Part shown: positions 12,652-25,300 of the stretch, piece by piece | How the letters are laid out: every line of letters starts with the position of its first letter | Numbering within the stretch: position 1 is the stretch's first letter | Assembly: GCF_047663525.1 (NCBI RefSeq) | Contig: NC_092588.1 | Location: forward strand, 45,886,501 to 45,950,500 | Reading direction: 5' to 3' | Source: Anas platyrhynchos | Taxonomy: Eukaryota; Chordata; Aves; Anseriformes; Anatidae | Length of the DNA: 64,000 nucleotides | Notes under the pieces: generated by a model | Told to the model about the DNA's origin: nothing | The model's input: the letters and a program-made list of their open reading frames with translations, nothing else | Database searches by the model: none | Position numbers and translations under genes: made by a program

Positions 12652-13895
12652 CTAATAATTTAAAATCACACGAGTGATAAGGGTACTTTTTGAAAATCAC
12701 TGAATGATAAGTATCAGAAAAGAATTTTTGGATTAAGTTACAACAAAGGCTGAGAAGCAGTTTCATAATATGACAAGCCATGAGGCTTAACTTGGAATTA
12801 GTTCTGGCATTTCTAAAATGCCTCAATGAATGCAGAGTCCTGAGGTTCATTAGTGTTCCTTACTTGTATGGAAACCTCTGTCCCAATGCTGGACATGAAA
12901 CAGAGAAGCCTTGAGAGAATTTAGAATAGCCATCTCCCCGCTCAACCAAAGATAAGTAATTTATCCAGAAAATGAGAAACAAAACCAAATACTTATCAGT
13001 ACTGTCAATGCATCTTAATGCATCTGGCATTTCACAAGCCACTCTGGCTTTGCTCTTGTGGTTTATAATGATGCCATCAAGAAATATGAGATGTACCTGT
13101 ATTTACCCTTAAACTGATTCAATAAAAATTAGTCTCACACAGCTGAGAACTGACCTGTGCCGTGCCTTTAATTTTCTTTTTTTGGCTGAACTGTGAAGAA
13201 CAAAATGTTCCTTTATAAAATTACCAAATTAGGTTGCACACTTAAGTGGCATAAATGCATGCCTGATTTTTTAAAAAATACTTCCTTAAAATTCACTTTG
13301 GGAATTTTTTGCAAACCTCTCATTATACCTGTAATGCAGGTTTCCTTTTCATTCATCAACAAAATGTTAATGTTAGGTCTTTTGTAACTGCCTGACACAA
13401 GGAGATACTAAATTAAGATCATCATACCAGTTGACATGCTTAGGTATTAAGGAATCAGATGGAAGCATTTGTGCTTGAATAATTAATACAATCAAATGGT
13501 GTCAGGAAGGAGAAGAAGCAAGATAATCTACCTGACCTTTCTTGATTCATCAGATTTCATTTAATTCTTTTTTGCTAAAGCCATTTGCATTTCCTCTCTC
13601 ATCTTGTAGATGAGAAATGAAATGAGTAGGAAAGAATTCATGTTGATAGGGTTTGGTCTTTCATGCTGTTGCTATCAGATCTCTGTCTGAGGTAGTTGAA
13701 AAGAAAAAGGATGGGCTCCTCATCTTTGAAAGGCTGTAAACAGTATGAAAAAACAGTGCCTTTAGGATAAATACACCAAAAGAAAAAGTTCACAGGTCCT
13801 GACAGAGTTCTGAGAGAGCAGAGGTCATCTATTAAGCATTTTCCATTACTAGCTAAAACTTTGATGCCTCCAATATTAAGATATTAATTCTTCAA

Positions 13896-13941
13896 GCTAC
13901 ACACACAAACACAAAAAAAAAAAAAAAAAAAAAGAAAAAAA
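13896..13941. repeat. Low-complexity (AC)/poly(A) tract
   Basis: A short run of AC units merges into about 25 A residues, interrupted by a G, and then a further short A run. Confidence 0.9.
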
Positions 13942-14567
13942 GTACAAAAGTACACCAGCAAACTAGGCTGTTTATGAGCATTCTGAGTCATCCTTTTAAG
14001 TAACTGCATTTCTTCATAGACATAACAAAACATATCCAAGCCTGTAAATGAAGGGTAAGACATTTTCACGTGAGGGGCAACTCACAACAGGAGATGGCAA
14101 GTGACTGTTAACTGGGTGGCTGTGCACAAGGGCAATAATCCATGGTTTGGCTACCAATGATCTATTTAGACAGCAACCTGCAAGCATAAAATGGAAGAAA
14201 AATGGAAAAACCTGCAAATCTGTGCTAATGCAGAGCCAGTTATTCCAGTGTCTTACATGAAGAGCAGAAAACAGTCTGGTAAGAACACCATGGTAAGAAG
14301 TTTTCTCCTTAGCAAGTGCCCTGTAAGTTTTTGTTTATAGCTCAGCTACCTATGGCTCATCTATGTAGAAAGGGTTTTTCACTTTGGGGGGAATTTCTTT
14401 TTTCAGGTACAGGCACAGGAATTGGCCAGGTCCTTCTTTTTTTCTCTCTGTAAAGCATCATGCTCTTGCTATGCTCGTGGGTGTGCCTGTGTGGGTATGT
14501 GCACACACATGCAGCATCTTCAACTGGCACTTTATAAATAAAAGTTTCCCAAAACATTTCTCAACAG

Positions 14568-14723
14568 GCAAGCTGCAGTCAGACAGACAACGAGAGCTAT
14601 GTAAGAACTGATGATGAGGAGAGCTGCTTTCGGACAGACGATGAGGAAAGCTTAGCTGCAAACTTCACAGAAGAGTGGAACCAAGAGGTGCAGCGTCTCT
14701 TGACAAAAAATTCACATAACTAA
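14568..14723 (+). CDS. DTNA: DTNA alternative last coding exon (51-residue acidic tail)
   Basis: An acceptor (TTCTCAACAG) is followed by an open frame of 51 codons and TAA at 14721-14723. It begins ASCSQTDNESYVRTDDEESC, continues FRTDDEESLAANFTEEW and ends QRLLTKNSHN. The frame is phase 0, exactly what results if the DEAYQ exon (ending 6872) skips the 47-nt exon and joins here. If the 47-nt exon is included, this exon is 3' UTR. The peptide is acidic, carries three copies of a [QR]TD[DN]E[ES]-type unit and one Tyr, and echoes the VRADDENYEND motif in the upstream exon. The splice phase, low-complexity coding character and position all support a real exon. I cannot confirm whether this isoform is annotated in other birds or in mammals. 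Confidence 0.7.
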   Translation, partial: ASCSQTDNESYVRTDDEESCFRTDDEESLAANFTEEWNQEVQRLLTKNSHN

Positions 14724-15052
14724 GTTCTGAGGACTGTAGCACAGTACTTTTGTTCTAAGAGTTGTAGTTTGTAGATGTGTGTTTTGACAAAAAGACTTTT
14801 GTTTAAAGCTAACTTATATTAGCTACATCTTCTGTAACATGGCTCATTACCAGTGAAGAATACAGACTGAAGTACGTACTGCTGTTACAAAGGATGGCAG
14901 TATTAATAACTCACATAAACCCTTTGCACATGATATTGAACCTGTTCAGTTTACAATGACAATACTGTTTATAGATAGAAATTTGATTTCTGAATACTTT
15001 GAGATTTTAGTAGATCAGTTTACTATACACTGTACATTTTTTCCACGGAAGA

Positions 15053-15058
15053 AATAAA
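15053..15058 (+). terminator. DTNA: Proximal polyadenylation signal AATAAA
   Basis: A canonical AATAAA lies 330 nt after the TAA of the alternative tail exon. It could give a short 3' UTR form. The downstream GT-rich element is weak. Confidence 0.45.
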
Positions 15059-15856
15059 AAGCTGCAATTATGCATTTAACACTGAATGATTATACTCCTG
15101 AGTGTATATATCTAGTAGCCCAAAAATTTAAGTACCAGATTATATTTGCAATTTGTTTGCAAGTCTTTAAATTGACTTATACAAAATGTACTAAAATAAT
15201 AATATAATTATTAATAATAACTAAAAAATCTCTAATCTAGGGCTAATGTGTAACTTAGGAATGTTTCTTTCAAAATAATCTAACAAATCAGCCATAGAAG
15301 TTAGTGTAAATATTTTTTTTCCAAATAGCTATCATATACAAAAGGTGACATTCAAATGATATAGAATCTAGTTTTTAAATCAGCACAGATCTTCTTAAAA
15401 CTGTGAACTATGTTTTGAAATACTCGTTGCTAAAGCTGTTTATAAACCACAGGTGCCATAAGATCCCTGAACTGACTGATGTTATGTATAATCTTCCATG
15501 GTATCGTTTCATTGATGTTTTAGCTTTAGTAAGCATGTGTTCAACAAATCGTCTCTTTCCATTTCTCTGCCCCTCCAACTCACCCACTCCATGACGTTAT
15601 TTTTGAGGCCTTCAGCTTTAAATGTACAGGCTTAAAGTGCGCTTGCAACTGTTTTCTTTTTATTTCCGAATGTGTATTGCCTTAGCCAGCCACCAGATGT
15701 TCTGCATGCACTCTTGGAAATGTGTAGTGAGACTCTTTCAGAGCTGGATGGAGAATTAGCTATCAGTGAAAAGCACAAGAAAAGCAGAGGATTTTTTTGA
15801 AAGGACGGGCATACGGTTACAGGATTGGAGTTTTGTCCATTTTCCTAGCTCTCAAG

Positions 15857-15862
15857 AATAAA
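15857..15862 (+). terminator. DTNA: Possible internal polyadenylation signal AATAAA
   Basis: A canonical hexamer inside the inferred 3' UTR, with no strong GU-rich element next to it. Confidence 0.25.
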
Positions 15863-18017
15863 GGCATTTCAGGAGAAAGGGGACCTATCTGGCGATTTGG
15901 GATTAGGAAGTGAAACTGCTAGCTAAAACGTGTTTGCTCAGCTGTTACTACAAGCCTATGGGTAGTTCTGAGTAGGGACAGACACAAAATAGCTGGAATA
16001 TCCCCCATGCAGTGTATTGCTTGGAAATAAAAATTATGCATGTATGGCATAATACATAGCCAATAATAGCCCACACGGAGAACTTGGAGCCAGTCCAGGA
16101 CCAGCCAGACCCGAAGCAGGGCAGGAACATCAGTGCAACACTACGTGCTGGCCATATAGCCCAGCAGAGAAGCTCAGCGTGTTAGCTTGGGACAGCCTCT
16201 GGGCTAACATCATTGTACTGCACTAATGCAACATCGCTGCTTCCAGTACCTGGCTGACCTGAAGTGACATTGCCTAGCAGCCCCGAAAACAGTAACGTTT
16301 CATACAGATATTTCACACCAGCACAGTTTGCCTACAGCAAGTGATCAGATACCGATCTGAAGCAGGTTAACATGGTTTGTCTGTCCTCTCTTTCATGATT
16401 ATGTGGATGTGTGCTGCTGTATTTATGTGAGATTGCTGTGTAGCTCAGCCCAGTAAGTTCACTTGTTGCTTGCACGCACTCCCCAGGCTCGTGGCTGTTT
16501 CCCTGGGCACTATGTGTTAGGGTATGAGTATCTGTATGAAAGAGCTGCTGCCATTTTTCACTTTCATATCGTATTATTGCTTATGCAGAACTCTTGTCCA
16601 CATCTCCTTGCATATCTGGGCTTGGTCTCAGACATCCAAATGGATACTAAGGCATCCAGACATCTTCATGTAAGCTTTTCATTTCTGCAGTCACTGGTCT
16701 TTGCTCCTGGGATATGCGCCGACCTGGCAAGGCAGGCACCATATCCTCTGATGCCCCCTCCTCTAACCTCCTCTCAGGAATGGGTGAGCCTCCACTAGTG
16801 CCTAGCACTCCACATTTAAAGCTAATCCAATGAAGCTGGAGATGTTGCTGTCAGCTCAGGATTCCAGTCAAGCATTTCCTGAACAGTGATAAAACAAGCT
16901 AGAACGCAGCTATGTGCAATGGCTGACTAATTCAACCCATGTCATGTTTAACTGTACCCAGAGTAATAGCTCCCTCCCATCACACTCATGTCTGTGTGAC
17001 CATTATCACTACGCTTAAAATAGATGCAATAGAATAAATCCATTGCAAGGGCTTCCGGATTAGGGGTAATGAAGAAAGTCGATGCATCAAGCGCCTTTCT
17101 CTCAGCAAGGTGGTCCCCAGCAGGGCTGTAGGTCCCTCGTGCCCTGGAGCTCTGAGATGAAGCACCTCTTATTCGGCTCTCCAAATATCTATTTTAAGCA
17201 TTTTCCAACTGTCAAGCTGGCTACATTTTCGCCCAGCTGGTCTTTGTCTGCTTGTTGAATATTATTTTGATTGTGGTTTGCGGTCATTAAAACAAACAGA
17301 GTTACAGAAGAGGTCCTTGGCATGGGCCTTTTCTTAACTACCAATGGCCCACCACAGCAGTCAAATCTCTGGGTGGTTTTACTGTCACTGGAGGGAAACC
17401 AGTGGTTTGGATTCAGGAGACAGGGATGTGAAGATGTATATGGTCCTCGAATGTCCAAAGCAAAGGTGGAGAATGGGTTGTCTGTAAGTAGTAATGTTAA
17501 CTAAACTGCATAAAAAGGTGTGTGGCCTTTGTTGTGATATAATATGTATTTTCTTATATGCATGAGCCAAATTGTTGCATCATAATTTATCACGTGTGTC
17601 TGCATTTACTTTCAGTCATCTTCTCCCATCTTTATTGGTTCTTGGCAATTACTGTAGATAGACTTTGTAAATATTGCAACCCCAGGTTGCTGTAATCACA
17701 TTGGTTCAATTCAGCAGACGGAGCTGTGAACAACGAGCACTCCACTGTGTCCTGAAGGCAAAGGGCATTTTTACCTTTGAACCAAAAAAAAAAAAATAAT
17801 GTATGAAGAGTTACATCTTGAGGCTACTAACTATAAGACATTTTTAAAACTACTGTACTTGACACCACTTGAGACAGATACAGAGACACTAAAGATGTCA
17901 CAATATTCATTGGTATTGTAACAGAACTGCTATTGTATGGGTTTTTTGTATTGCTGTTAAGTATTGTTTTGTGTGTGTGTGTTGGAACCTACTGGGGACA
18001 TGTTATATTTTGAAGTG

Positions 18018-18073
18018 ATTAAACTATTTAATTGTGTGTCTATATTTTGGAATGGAATTATTTCTTCATTAAA
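18018..18073 (+). terminator. DTNA: Distal polyadenylation signals (two ATTAAA)
   Basis: ATTAAA occurs at 18018-18023 and again at 18068-18073. Each is followed within 20-50 nt by GT/T-rich sequence (TTGTGTGTCTATATTTTGG and GTCTGTGGCTTATTTTGG). This is the best candidate for the main 3' end of DTNA transcripts. Confidence 0.55.
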
Positions 18074-21027
18074 AAGATTTTTAAAAGTAATTTATGGAGC
18101 ATCATGTCTGTGGCTTATTTTGGTTTCGTAAATCCATGGAGCCCAAGGACAGTTTGTTTCTCTAGGAAAACAAAAAGTTTCCCTGCGGTGCAGCAAGCAG
18201 CCTTTGCTTTGCCATGTTTTCTTCTCCACCTCTGCACAAGAGAACTGCTTCCACCACTTTCCCCAGCACTTTAAGCATAGCACTGATCAGCCCCTGCTTT
18301 CTAGCAGCCTGGGCAGTTTCTTCTTTCTTAAAAGAGCAGAGAGTTGCAAAGCAAGATGAAGAGCTCTTACCTAAAGCAACAAGTTTGTGTTGTGGTGAAG
18401 TACACCAGGCATGGCAAAGGCAGCAGGGAGGCAATCCCAGCTGTGCTTTTTGTGCCTGCAGTGCCGGTGGTTCCCCATGAGATGGTTTATTGAAGGTGTG
18501 CTGCTCTCCTGCGATGGCAGCAGCCCTTGCCAGTGGATGCATTACAGCCAGCCACCACAAAGCATGCCCCTGGCAGCTCAGCACAGCCAAGACATCCTTG
18601 TGTACAGACAACGTTGCTAACCATCCAGTTAATTACACCAGGGTGGGGTCACTTAGAAGGAAAGCAGCAACAGCACATTAAAAATAATCCTGTAAATCAT
18701 ACCATGCAGCGAAATATCCCAGTATCTGGGAAGCAGATAAAACCCAGTACACTCACTCCTCCTTCCAAGCTTCCTGCTGTGGTAACCTATAAATCACCAA
18801 GGTTTATTTGCCCTAATTCCCCTGTCTACGTGGTGACATTCTTCAATAAAGGCGATCATTTTACACTGTAAATTATTTGCCATATACTCTGAACTTTGCC
18901 TCCAAAATCCCAATCCAAATTCACAGCCACAGGATTGTAATATATGATGACATATCATCAGCTCATGAGGATAACTCTGTTTTATCCATGCATAATCCCA
19001 AATTGCTGTATTTCTTCCTAACCCACAGTCAGACTATGGCCTTTGGGGAACAAAGGAACAAATGGAAAATGATTTATAGGCGTAGGCTGTTTTCCTCTTT
19101 ACCTCTCAGTTACTCTAGCTAACTTCTGTTCCCTATGAGGAAAATAGACACATACAGGAAGGAATACAGTGGTTTCATTTGCAAAAAGAAATTAACAGAG
19201 TAGAAAATAATATATAAATAAGTCGTCTAGATCTGGGAAGGTGGCACCTTGGCTGCATCATTTCTGAGCTGGGTGACTGAAAGCATCTGCAATTCCCTGA
19301 GACCATCTGGGAGGTTCATTCAGCAGCACATGGATCTGTGGCCACTTTTCCACAGTGTGTGTTTGAACTGCCTGTTGCTCAGCAGTTGAGTTGCAAGCCA
19401 GGTGAAAACTTTGATATTCTGTAAGATAACATTACAAGGACTATGAGGCTGAGCCTATCGCCAAGACAGGTTCAGTGGGTGGGGGAAGAGAAATCTTACA
19501 TCTCCAACCAATTTGAAGAGATGGAGCTGGTTGTTGAGGACAATTTCATTAATGAGGAAGGAGTGGGAGGATGTCATTAATTTGGTTATGGGAAGGGAAT
19601 GAACACAAGGCAGGGTTGCTGGCCTGCCTGAGGGAGGGACAGGAGTGGGGAAAGGAGCTGGATGGGGCTCCCAGATGGGCATGTTGGCAGGCAGAAAGTG
19701 CACCAGGGAAACTGGCAGAGGAGCCCTGCAAGACACGTCATGCAGGCTTTGAGATAAGGTGACTACTGCTGAAGACTAAAAGGATGGGAAATATGAAAAA
19801 GTAGTTGTTGTTGTTGTGTGCCTTGGAAGGAACTGGAGGAGGCCACAGCGTATTTTGTCATTGGCACGTGGCCTTACGGAGTGTGGTTTGCTGTTTTCAT
19901 ACAACACAATTTACCACCAGCAAATTAGTTTCCTCGTGACTTACTTTTTTTTACAAGACACTTAGCAGTGGGCAGATGGCAGATGTGCTAGGCCTGCTGC
20001 TCATTATACTAATTGCCAGCCACAAAGGCCTCCCATTAATGCTCCTGCTTCCCTGCCTGCAATAGCCCAACCCTGCGTGCAGCCTGCCTAGTCTGTGAGG
20101 AGAGTGGCCTCCTGTGAGTATGTGTTTTGTGTGGTTTTCTTATCGCTGTTTGCTTCAGCTTCGGGCCGTCTTGGTACATCCCCTTCTGAAAATATCACAC
20201 ATGGTTTCCGGCTTGGGGATGTGAGTTTGTATACCCACATTTCCCAGCCTTCTGCCCGTGCTCTGCCAGGCCTCCACTTGAGACAAGTGCTGTGTCAGCC
20301 CAGGAAAATCGCTGCCCAACGAGGCCTCCTCGGGCTGCTGCTTTGCTCAGTGGGCTCCATACCTAGGGCCTGAAAGACCTCAATTCTGCTTGGACATGAA
20401 AAATAATACCTTATTGCACTACTACAGAGTAGAAAAGTAGTATGTGTGGGTGTCATTACCCACTCCCTGAGTTGTTTTTACATTTGATACCACAAATGTG
20501 CTCTCCCCCTCAATGCATTTGTCCCAAGCCCCCCTGAGCATGAAGCCCCCCAGCGAACTGCTTGTTTCGGTGCAGGCTGATCCCAGAGTGGGTGCAGGCA
20601 GTAATTAGTACTCCAGGGGACTCCCCTCACTGCATGCTTATCAGAGGACACTGCAGCAGAAGCATATTTTATGCTATGTTTTGGATCTAAGCTTTCACAA
20701 GTTAACTGAGTTCATATACAAATGCAAGAAGAAGGATGGGGAACAATATTCTGAGGCCTTGATTGTGAGACGTGCACTCAGAAAAGCATCTGTTCACCAA
20801 TTAAAAGCTGTTTTGTAAAGGCTATACAAAGTCTGCACAGTTCTAGCAATGGTTGTTTGCCTGGCAAACTGATAATGCAAAAATTAACTTGTTTTGGCTT
20901 CATGTTGGGGTTACCATGGCTGATAGTGCCTGCAGGACTGGGGGCAAAAAAGTCAAACCATCTTATGTTCAGGTTCACGTGGGGATCCACCTCTTAACCT
21001 AAAGGGAGCAAAGCTGGAAAAGAGAGG

Positions 21028-21077
21028 CAGACACAGAGCAGAGGTCCCACAGCAGACACAGAGCAGAGGTCCCACAG
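21028..21077. repeat. 25-bp perfect tandem duplication
   Basis: The unit CAGACACAGAGCAGAGGTCC plus CACAG occurs twice back to back with no mismatch. This suggests a recent slippage or duplication event. Confidence 0.95.
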
Positions 21078-22312
21078 CTTCCTCAAAATCCTGCTAGCCC
21101 TCAGCATTTTCCCTCTCTTGCCATAATATGGATTATAAAATCAATCCATTTCAGTCGTCTGGGCTCTGAGATAAAATCTTTCCGGTCAAATCAGAAAAAA
21201 TAACAATATTTATTCTCTCACCTCTGAATATAGAATTTGGCCAACATAACTTAAAGCCAACACATTAAAAAAATCTGGGAAAGGCAAGGCTTGGATTTTG
21301 TTGAGTGTCTTTGTCATCCGCTGTTGCCTAGGTATCCGTATTTAAAATTCAAAGGCTTGTTTCTAGGACTTATAAACTGTAGAAATAAGCAAATTCTTTA
21401 AAGAGAAGAGGACTCAGCTTTGCTTTGATACATTTACTTTGTTGTGCTGATTTGGACATTCATGGTCTAGTGATGACACAGGAATGTCGATACCCTGCAG
21501 GAGCATTTCCCTTGCTTGCTTCAACCAGTTTTGTATGCCTAGCTCTGCATGATCGCTGGCACACGTACACTGATGGGTTTGTTCTTGCCATGTTGAATGA
21601 GAAATCCCAGGCTGCACGGGATGAGTCAGAGAGCAAGCGGCTCTCCTACCCAGTCTGGATGAGTCGGGTTGCTCTCATTCCCACTGCAAGGGAAGAAGGC
21701 GCATGAGCCGTCCTTCCCCAGGCAGCAGAGAGCTGTGCAGCACATGCCCTCACACCAGCCTCCCAGAACACGGCTGGCCATACCCTGCCAGGGCAGTACC
21801 ACTTTGCACCTCAGGAATTGCCATTCCCTGGGGTGAAGGTTCTGATTTTACTGCACAGCAGCCTCCAAAACCCCTGCCTTTGGTTTTATATCTTCGGAGC
21901 AAGCAGCTGCTGCAGAGGATGTCAGAGCCCAACCACAGCAAACACAGGCAGATGTCTCTCCTCTTCTGGAGGTGGGATGCTCCAGGCTAAGAAGGAAAAA
22001 ACATGAGGGAAATATAAAAAGAAGAAGGATGTTCACCTGTTAACACAATGTGTCAGGAGGCATAACTTATGGGCTTCGGGCCAATTTAATGTTAAGATCC
22101 AAATAGACAGTAGCTATCTAGAATATCAGCCATATGTGCTTGCCCCATAGCCTCATTTGACTGAAGCAGCAATAGTGCAGCATTTCTGATCAAGAAAGGA
22201 CTTTTCTTGAAGGGCACAGTAGCAATGAAAATATTCATTCCCTATGGCCTATGGATGCATTTCATTACCGTTCAGTGATACCATAGCTGTAACTCCAGAG
22301 AAAAATATTTTC

Positions 22313-22338
22313 AATGTACTGTATGTCTACAGTACATT
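22313..22338. repeat. Perfect 11-bp inverted repeat with 4-nt loop
   Basis: AATGTACTGTA is followed by TGTC and then TACAGTACATT. The two arms are exact reverse complements. The stem is too short for a microRNA precursor unless the flanks also pair, and they do not obviously do so. Confidence 0.8.
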
Positions 22339-25300
22339 TTAGTTACTCTAAAATTTCTGGTCTGAATTTTGTCAAATACATCCAAATCCAGCACTTCCCT
22401 TCATCTAATTTACCACAGAAGCGTGTGGACGTGTCTTTAGCTACATAAACGTAATTATGCTCATGGAGCCCCAAAACTGACAACTAAATTACCATCCCAG
22501 AATACTTGCAGAACAAAGCTTAAACAGAAGTGTTGCAGCTCGGTTTGTTGGACCAGCAGTTTGAAAAGAAAGATTGTTATGCAAATTCCATTTGGAAATT
22601 ATTAACATGAGCAGTGCTGGAGAACACAATCCTTTCATTTTATTAAAGGGACTCCACCTTATTATAAACATGTTCTGTTTCTGGTTACATTATCATAAAT
22701 AATGCAGGTATAGGAGGTATTTTCAGTAGAGTAGACAGGTTTTTGAAGATTTCTCATACAATGCAGTCCTAAAAGAAATGTAAAGTATTCTTTAAAATCC
22801 AACATCGATTGTAAGTGTGATTTCTTTCCCCCATAAAGCTGCAAGATTTTTGCTCTGGAAGCACGTGTTTTCAACAGAAAGTTGGCACTGTTCATAAATG
22901 AAATCACACTGAAAATTAAAGATACCTCTCTCCCTCTGATGCTGTTCACTTTATATTAGCTGCCTGAAGTCACACAGTCAGGTAAGGTCTAAAATCTCAT
23001 AAAACCTGAAACCCGTGAAGATCTGTTGCTAAATAGGGGTGGTGCAATATATCATGCAAGAGGTAATCTCTCTCATGGTTGTGACTTTATTTGCTTGCAA
23101 ATCTTTCACAGCTGCAAGAACAGATATACCTTCAAGCCAAAGAAGGGTAAGCAAGTGTTTTGGAAACCAAGGCAAGGACATATTGAAGATGTAAGTCTTC
23201 TTTATATTAATTGTTGTGTCTATCTACAGGGGTTAAACTGTCTATCCTAGTTGAAATTAACATTACTTATATGCTGTTAACATTATTTATACTTGTTTAT
23301 CTGTAGCACAGTAACACTTTGAACAATTAATCAATATAAATCCAGTCCTCATAGAAGAACACTGGCACGAACCTACGGACAACACTGATACATCATCCAC
23401 TGATCTGAAAAACAAAGCTCAAATTTTTGGAAACATGGATAAAGGCCATTTTAATAATTTGTTAAGTGGTAGAATATGGAGACAGTTTCAACTTTTCCTT
23501 TCATTTCTAAAGAATTTACAAATTAACATCCCACAGATGTGAAATGGTAGAAAACATGAGTTGTTTTAAAAAAATACAAACCATCTAAGTTAGAGGGAGT
23601 GCATGGAAAAACAAACAAACGAACAAACAAAAAACACCATTCAAATGACAACAGAAAATGCAGAGACATGAACATGCATTTCTTAACAGTAGTCACTGGC
23701 ACATCTGCCTGTTAAAAAAGCACGCAGTGTTCCCACTGACAGCTGTCTGCTGGCTTTTTCTACCAGTAAAGCAGAAATTAAGTAGTGAAGTTGTAAAACT
23801 AGAAGAATTTGAGAAAAGTAAATATGCAATAAACTGAAAAGGCTGGGGTTTGCTTGTTGCAGATAAGGGTTTTCCCATAGGAATTAATAGAAAGAACGGG
23901 AGAGTGGTGTCACATTTTTCATGACAAACAAAATACCCGACGAGCACAGACTTTTGGCATGGCATTAGGCTTCAGATTTTGAACAGCCCTTTTCACTGCG
24001 TGTAGAGACAATAATCCTAGTGCGATGTGAGCCAAGTCCCCGGCATGCTGCATGATTTTCAGCCATCGTCTCATTCCACCCCACAGTCCCAGCTACTGTA
24101 TGACCTGGTATGAAACCTTGGTGCCTTGATTTGCCCTGCGTTCCTACAGGGAAACTAAAGAGCAGTGGTGAGTGAAACCAGGAAAAAAATAAAAATCATT
24201 TTGGAACTATTTTGAAGTGTTTCCCTGAGTTTTTATGGGTAAACAGTTAATTCATGACTAAGGGATGGTTAAAACATTGTCCTTGGCCATAGTTATATCT
24301 AAACCCCTGCTGCTGGCTTTTAATTTATGGCCAACAAGCATCCTTCTTGCTGCCATTGCTGTATTTCCTCTCCTCATTTGTGCTCCTCATCTAATAAGTT
24401 GTTTTTTTTTTTACCAATGTCCAAGCAGTGATCCATCCCAGCTGCACTGTGTCCTCCTCCAGGCCCTGGTCAATGCACATGTTCTGCATTTTGTCCTGCT
24501 CTTCTCCCCGGTGGGACAGTGGTGGGGTAGGAGCAGTCTCCTCACCCCTGGGGGACCAGGAGGCACTGCATGCTCATGTCTTGGACTTGAGGTGAAATAC
24601 CTGTCTGAAGTGCACCCCGATGAGCTCTGTGGGAGGACGGTCTCCTCCCTGGCTTTGGGAAACTTGGCACTGAGTCACGATTTTCCACCCCCAGCAGGCT
24701 CTGTGGCCTTCCCTGTCCTGCAGTGCTGTGCTGTGCCAATGGTTATAATCAGGACTAACACTTCAGGGCTTCAGATCATTACCCAAGGGTCTGAGAGAGA
24801 CCCTCTTCTTCCCATCCCACCACCTGGCTTGTGAAGGGGAGGAGGGAATTACCCCGATGTGGGACAAGTCCTTCCCAGAGAGGTGGCATTTAGCTGAACG
24901 CTGAGGTTCAGTGAGGCTCACAAAACATGAACTGTGACCGCCAAAAAAGAAAAGATGAATTGTTTTACCCCATGCTTTTTGATATTTATGTGGTGCAGCG
25001 AAGGCCTTGGCTTTGATGGCTTTGAAGTTTTTCTCCTTCAAGAGTGTCTTTGTTTTCTGCGTGAGACGTTTACCTCTTGTCTAGCCTTGAAAATGCTGGT
25101 GTCTGGCAAGTTGGAAAAATTACAGCTTCACAAGAGCATCAAGATTAAGCAATTAGGAAGGAGAGGAGCTTTAGAAAGCCTACAAATTTTTGCAGCTGGC
25201 TGCAGCCATGAGAATATAAACTTGTCCAAGCTTGGAGTCACTTACAGCACGAAACTGGTACAAAAGAGCATAGGTGCAAATGTGAAAAAGCCCTTTGTTC

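Larger units (their letters stand above)
10053..14567 (+). other. DTNA: DTNA last intron (4.5 kb)
   Basis: This runs from the donor at 10053 to the acceptor TTCTCAACAG at 14558-14567. The sequence is AT-rich with A-tracts near 12,630 and 13,900. An open frame at 10323-10721 has no recognisable similarity, and I do not call it a gene. A long AT-rich stretch at 11,300-12,100 resembles 3' UTR-type sequence but shows no coding signal. Confidence 0.7.
14724..18095 (+). other. DTNA: DTNA 3' UTR (inferred)
   Basis: The AT-rich sequence after the TAA at 14721 has no coding similarity and carries several polyadenylation signals. TGTAAATA (Pumilio-type) motifs occur near 15,305 and 17,666. A GT repeat sits at about 17,970-17,983, and a GT/T-rich element at 18,104-18,125 fits a downstream cleavage element. 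The 3' boundary is inferred from the last ATTAAA at 18,068. Open frames within it (16463-16798, 17271-17504) are not recognisable proteins. Confidence 0.6.

Noticed and set aside
22313..22338. Possible microRNA precursor at the perfect hairpin
   Set aside because: The stem is only 11 bp and the flanks do not extend pairing to about 30 bp as a precursor needs.
24265..24834. 189-codon open frame with a hydrophobic start
   Set aside because: It is the longest intergenic frame of region 2, but the composition looks random, there is no promoter, splice or family evidence, and single-exon genes of this kind are rare.
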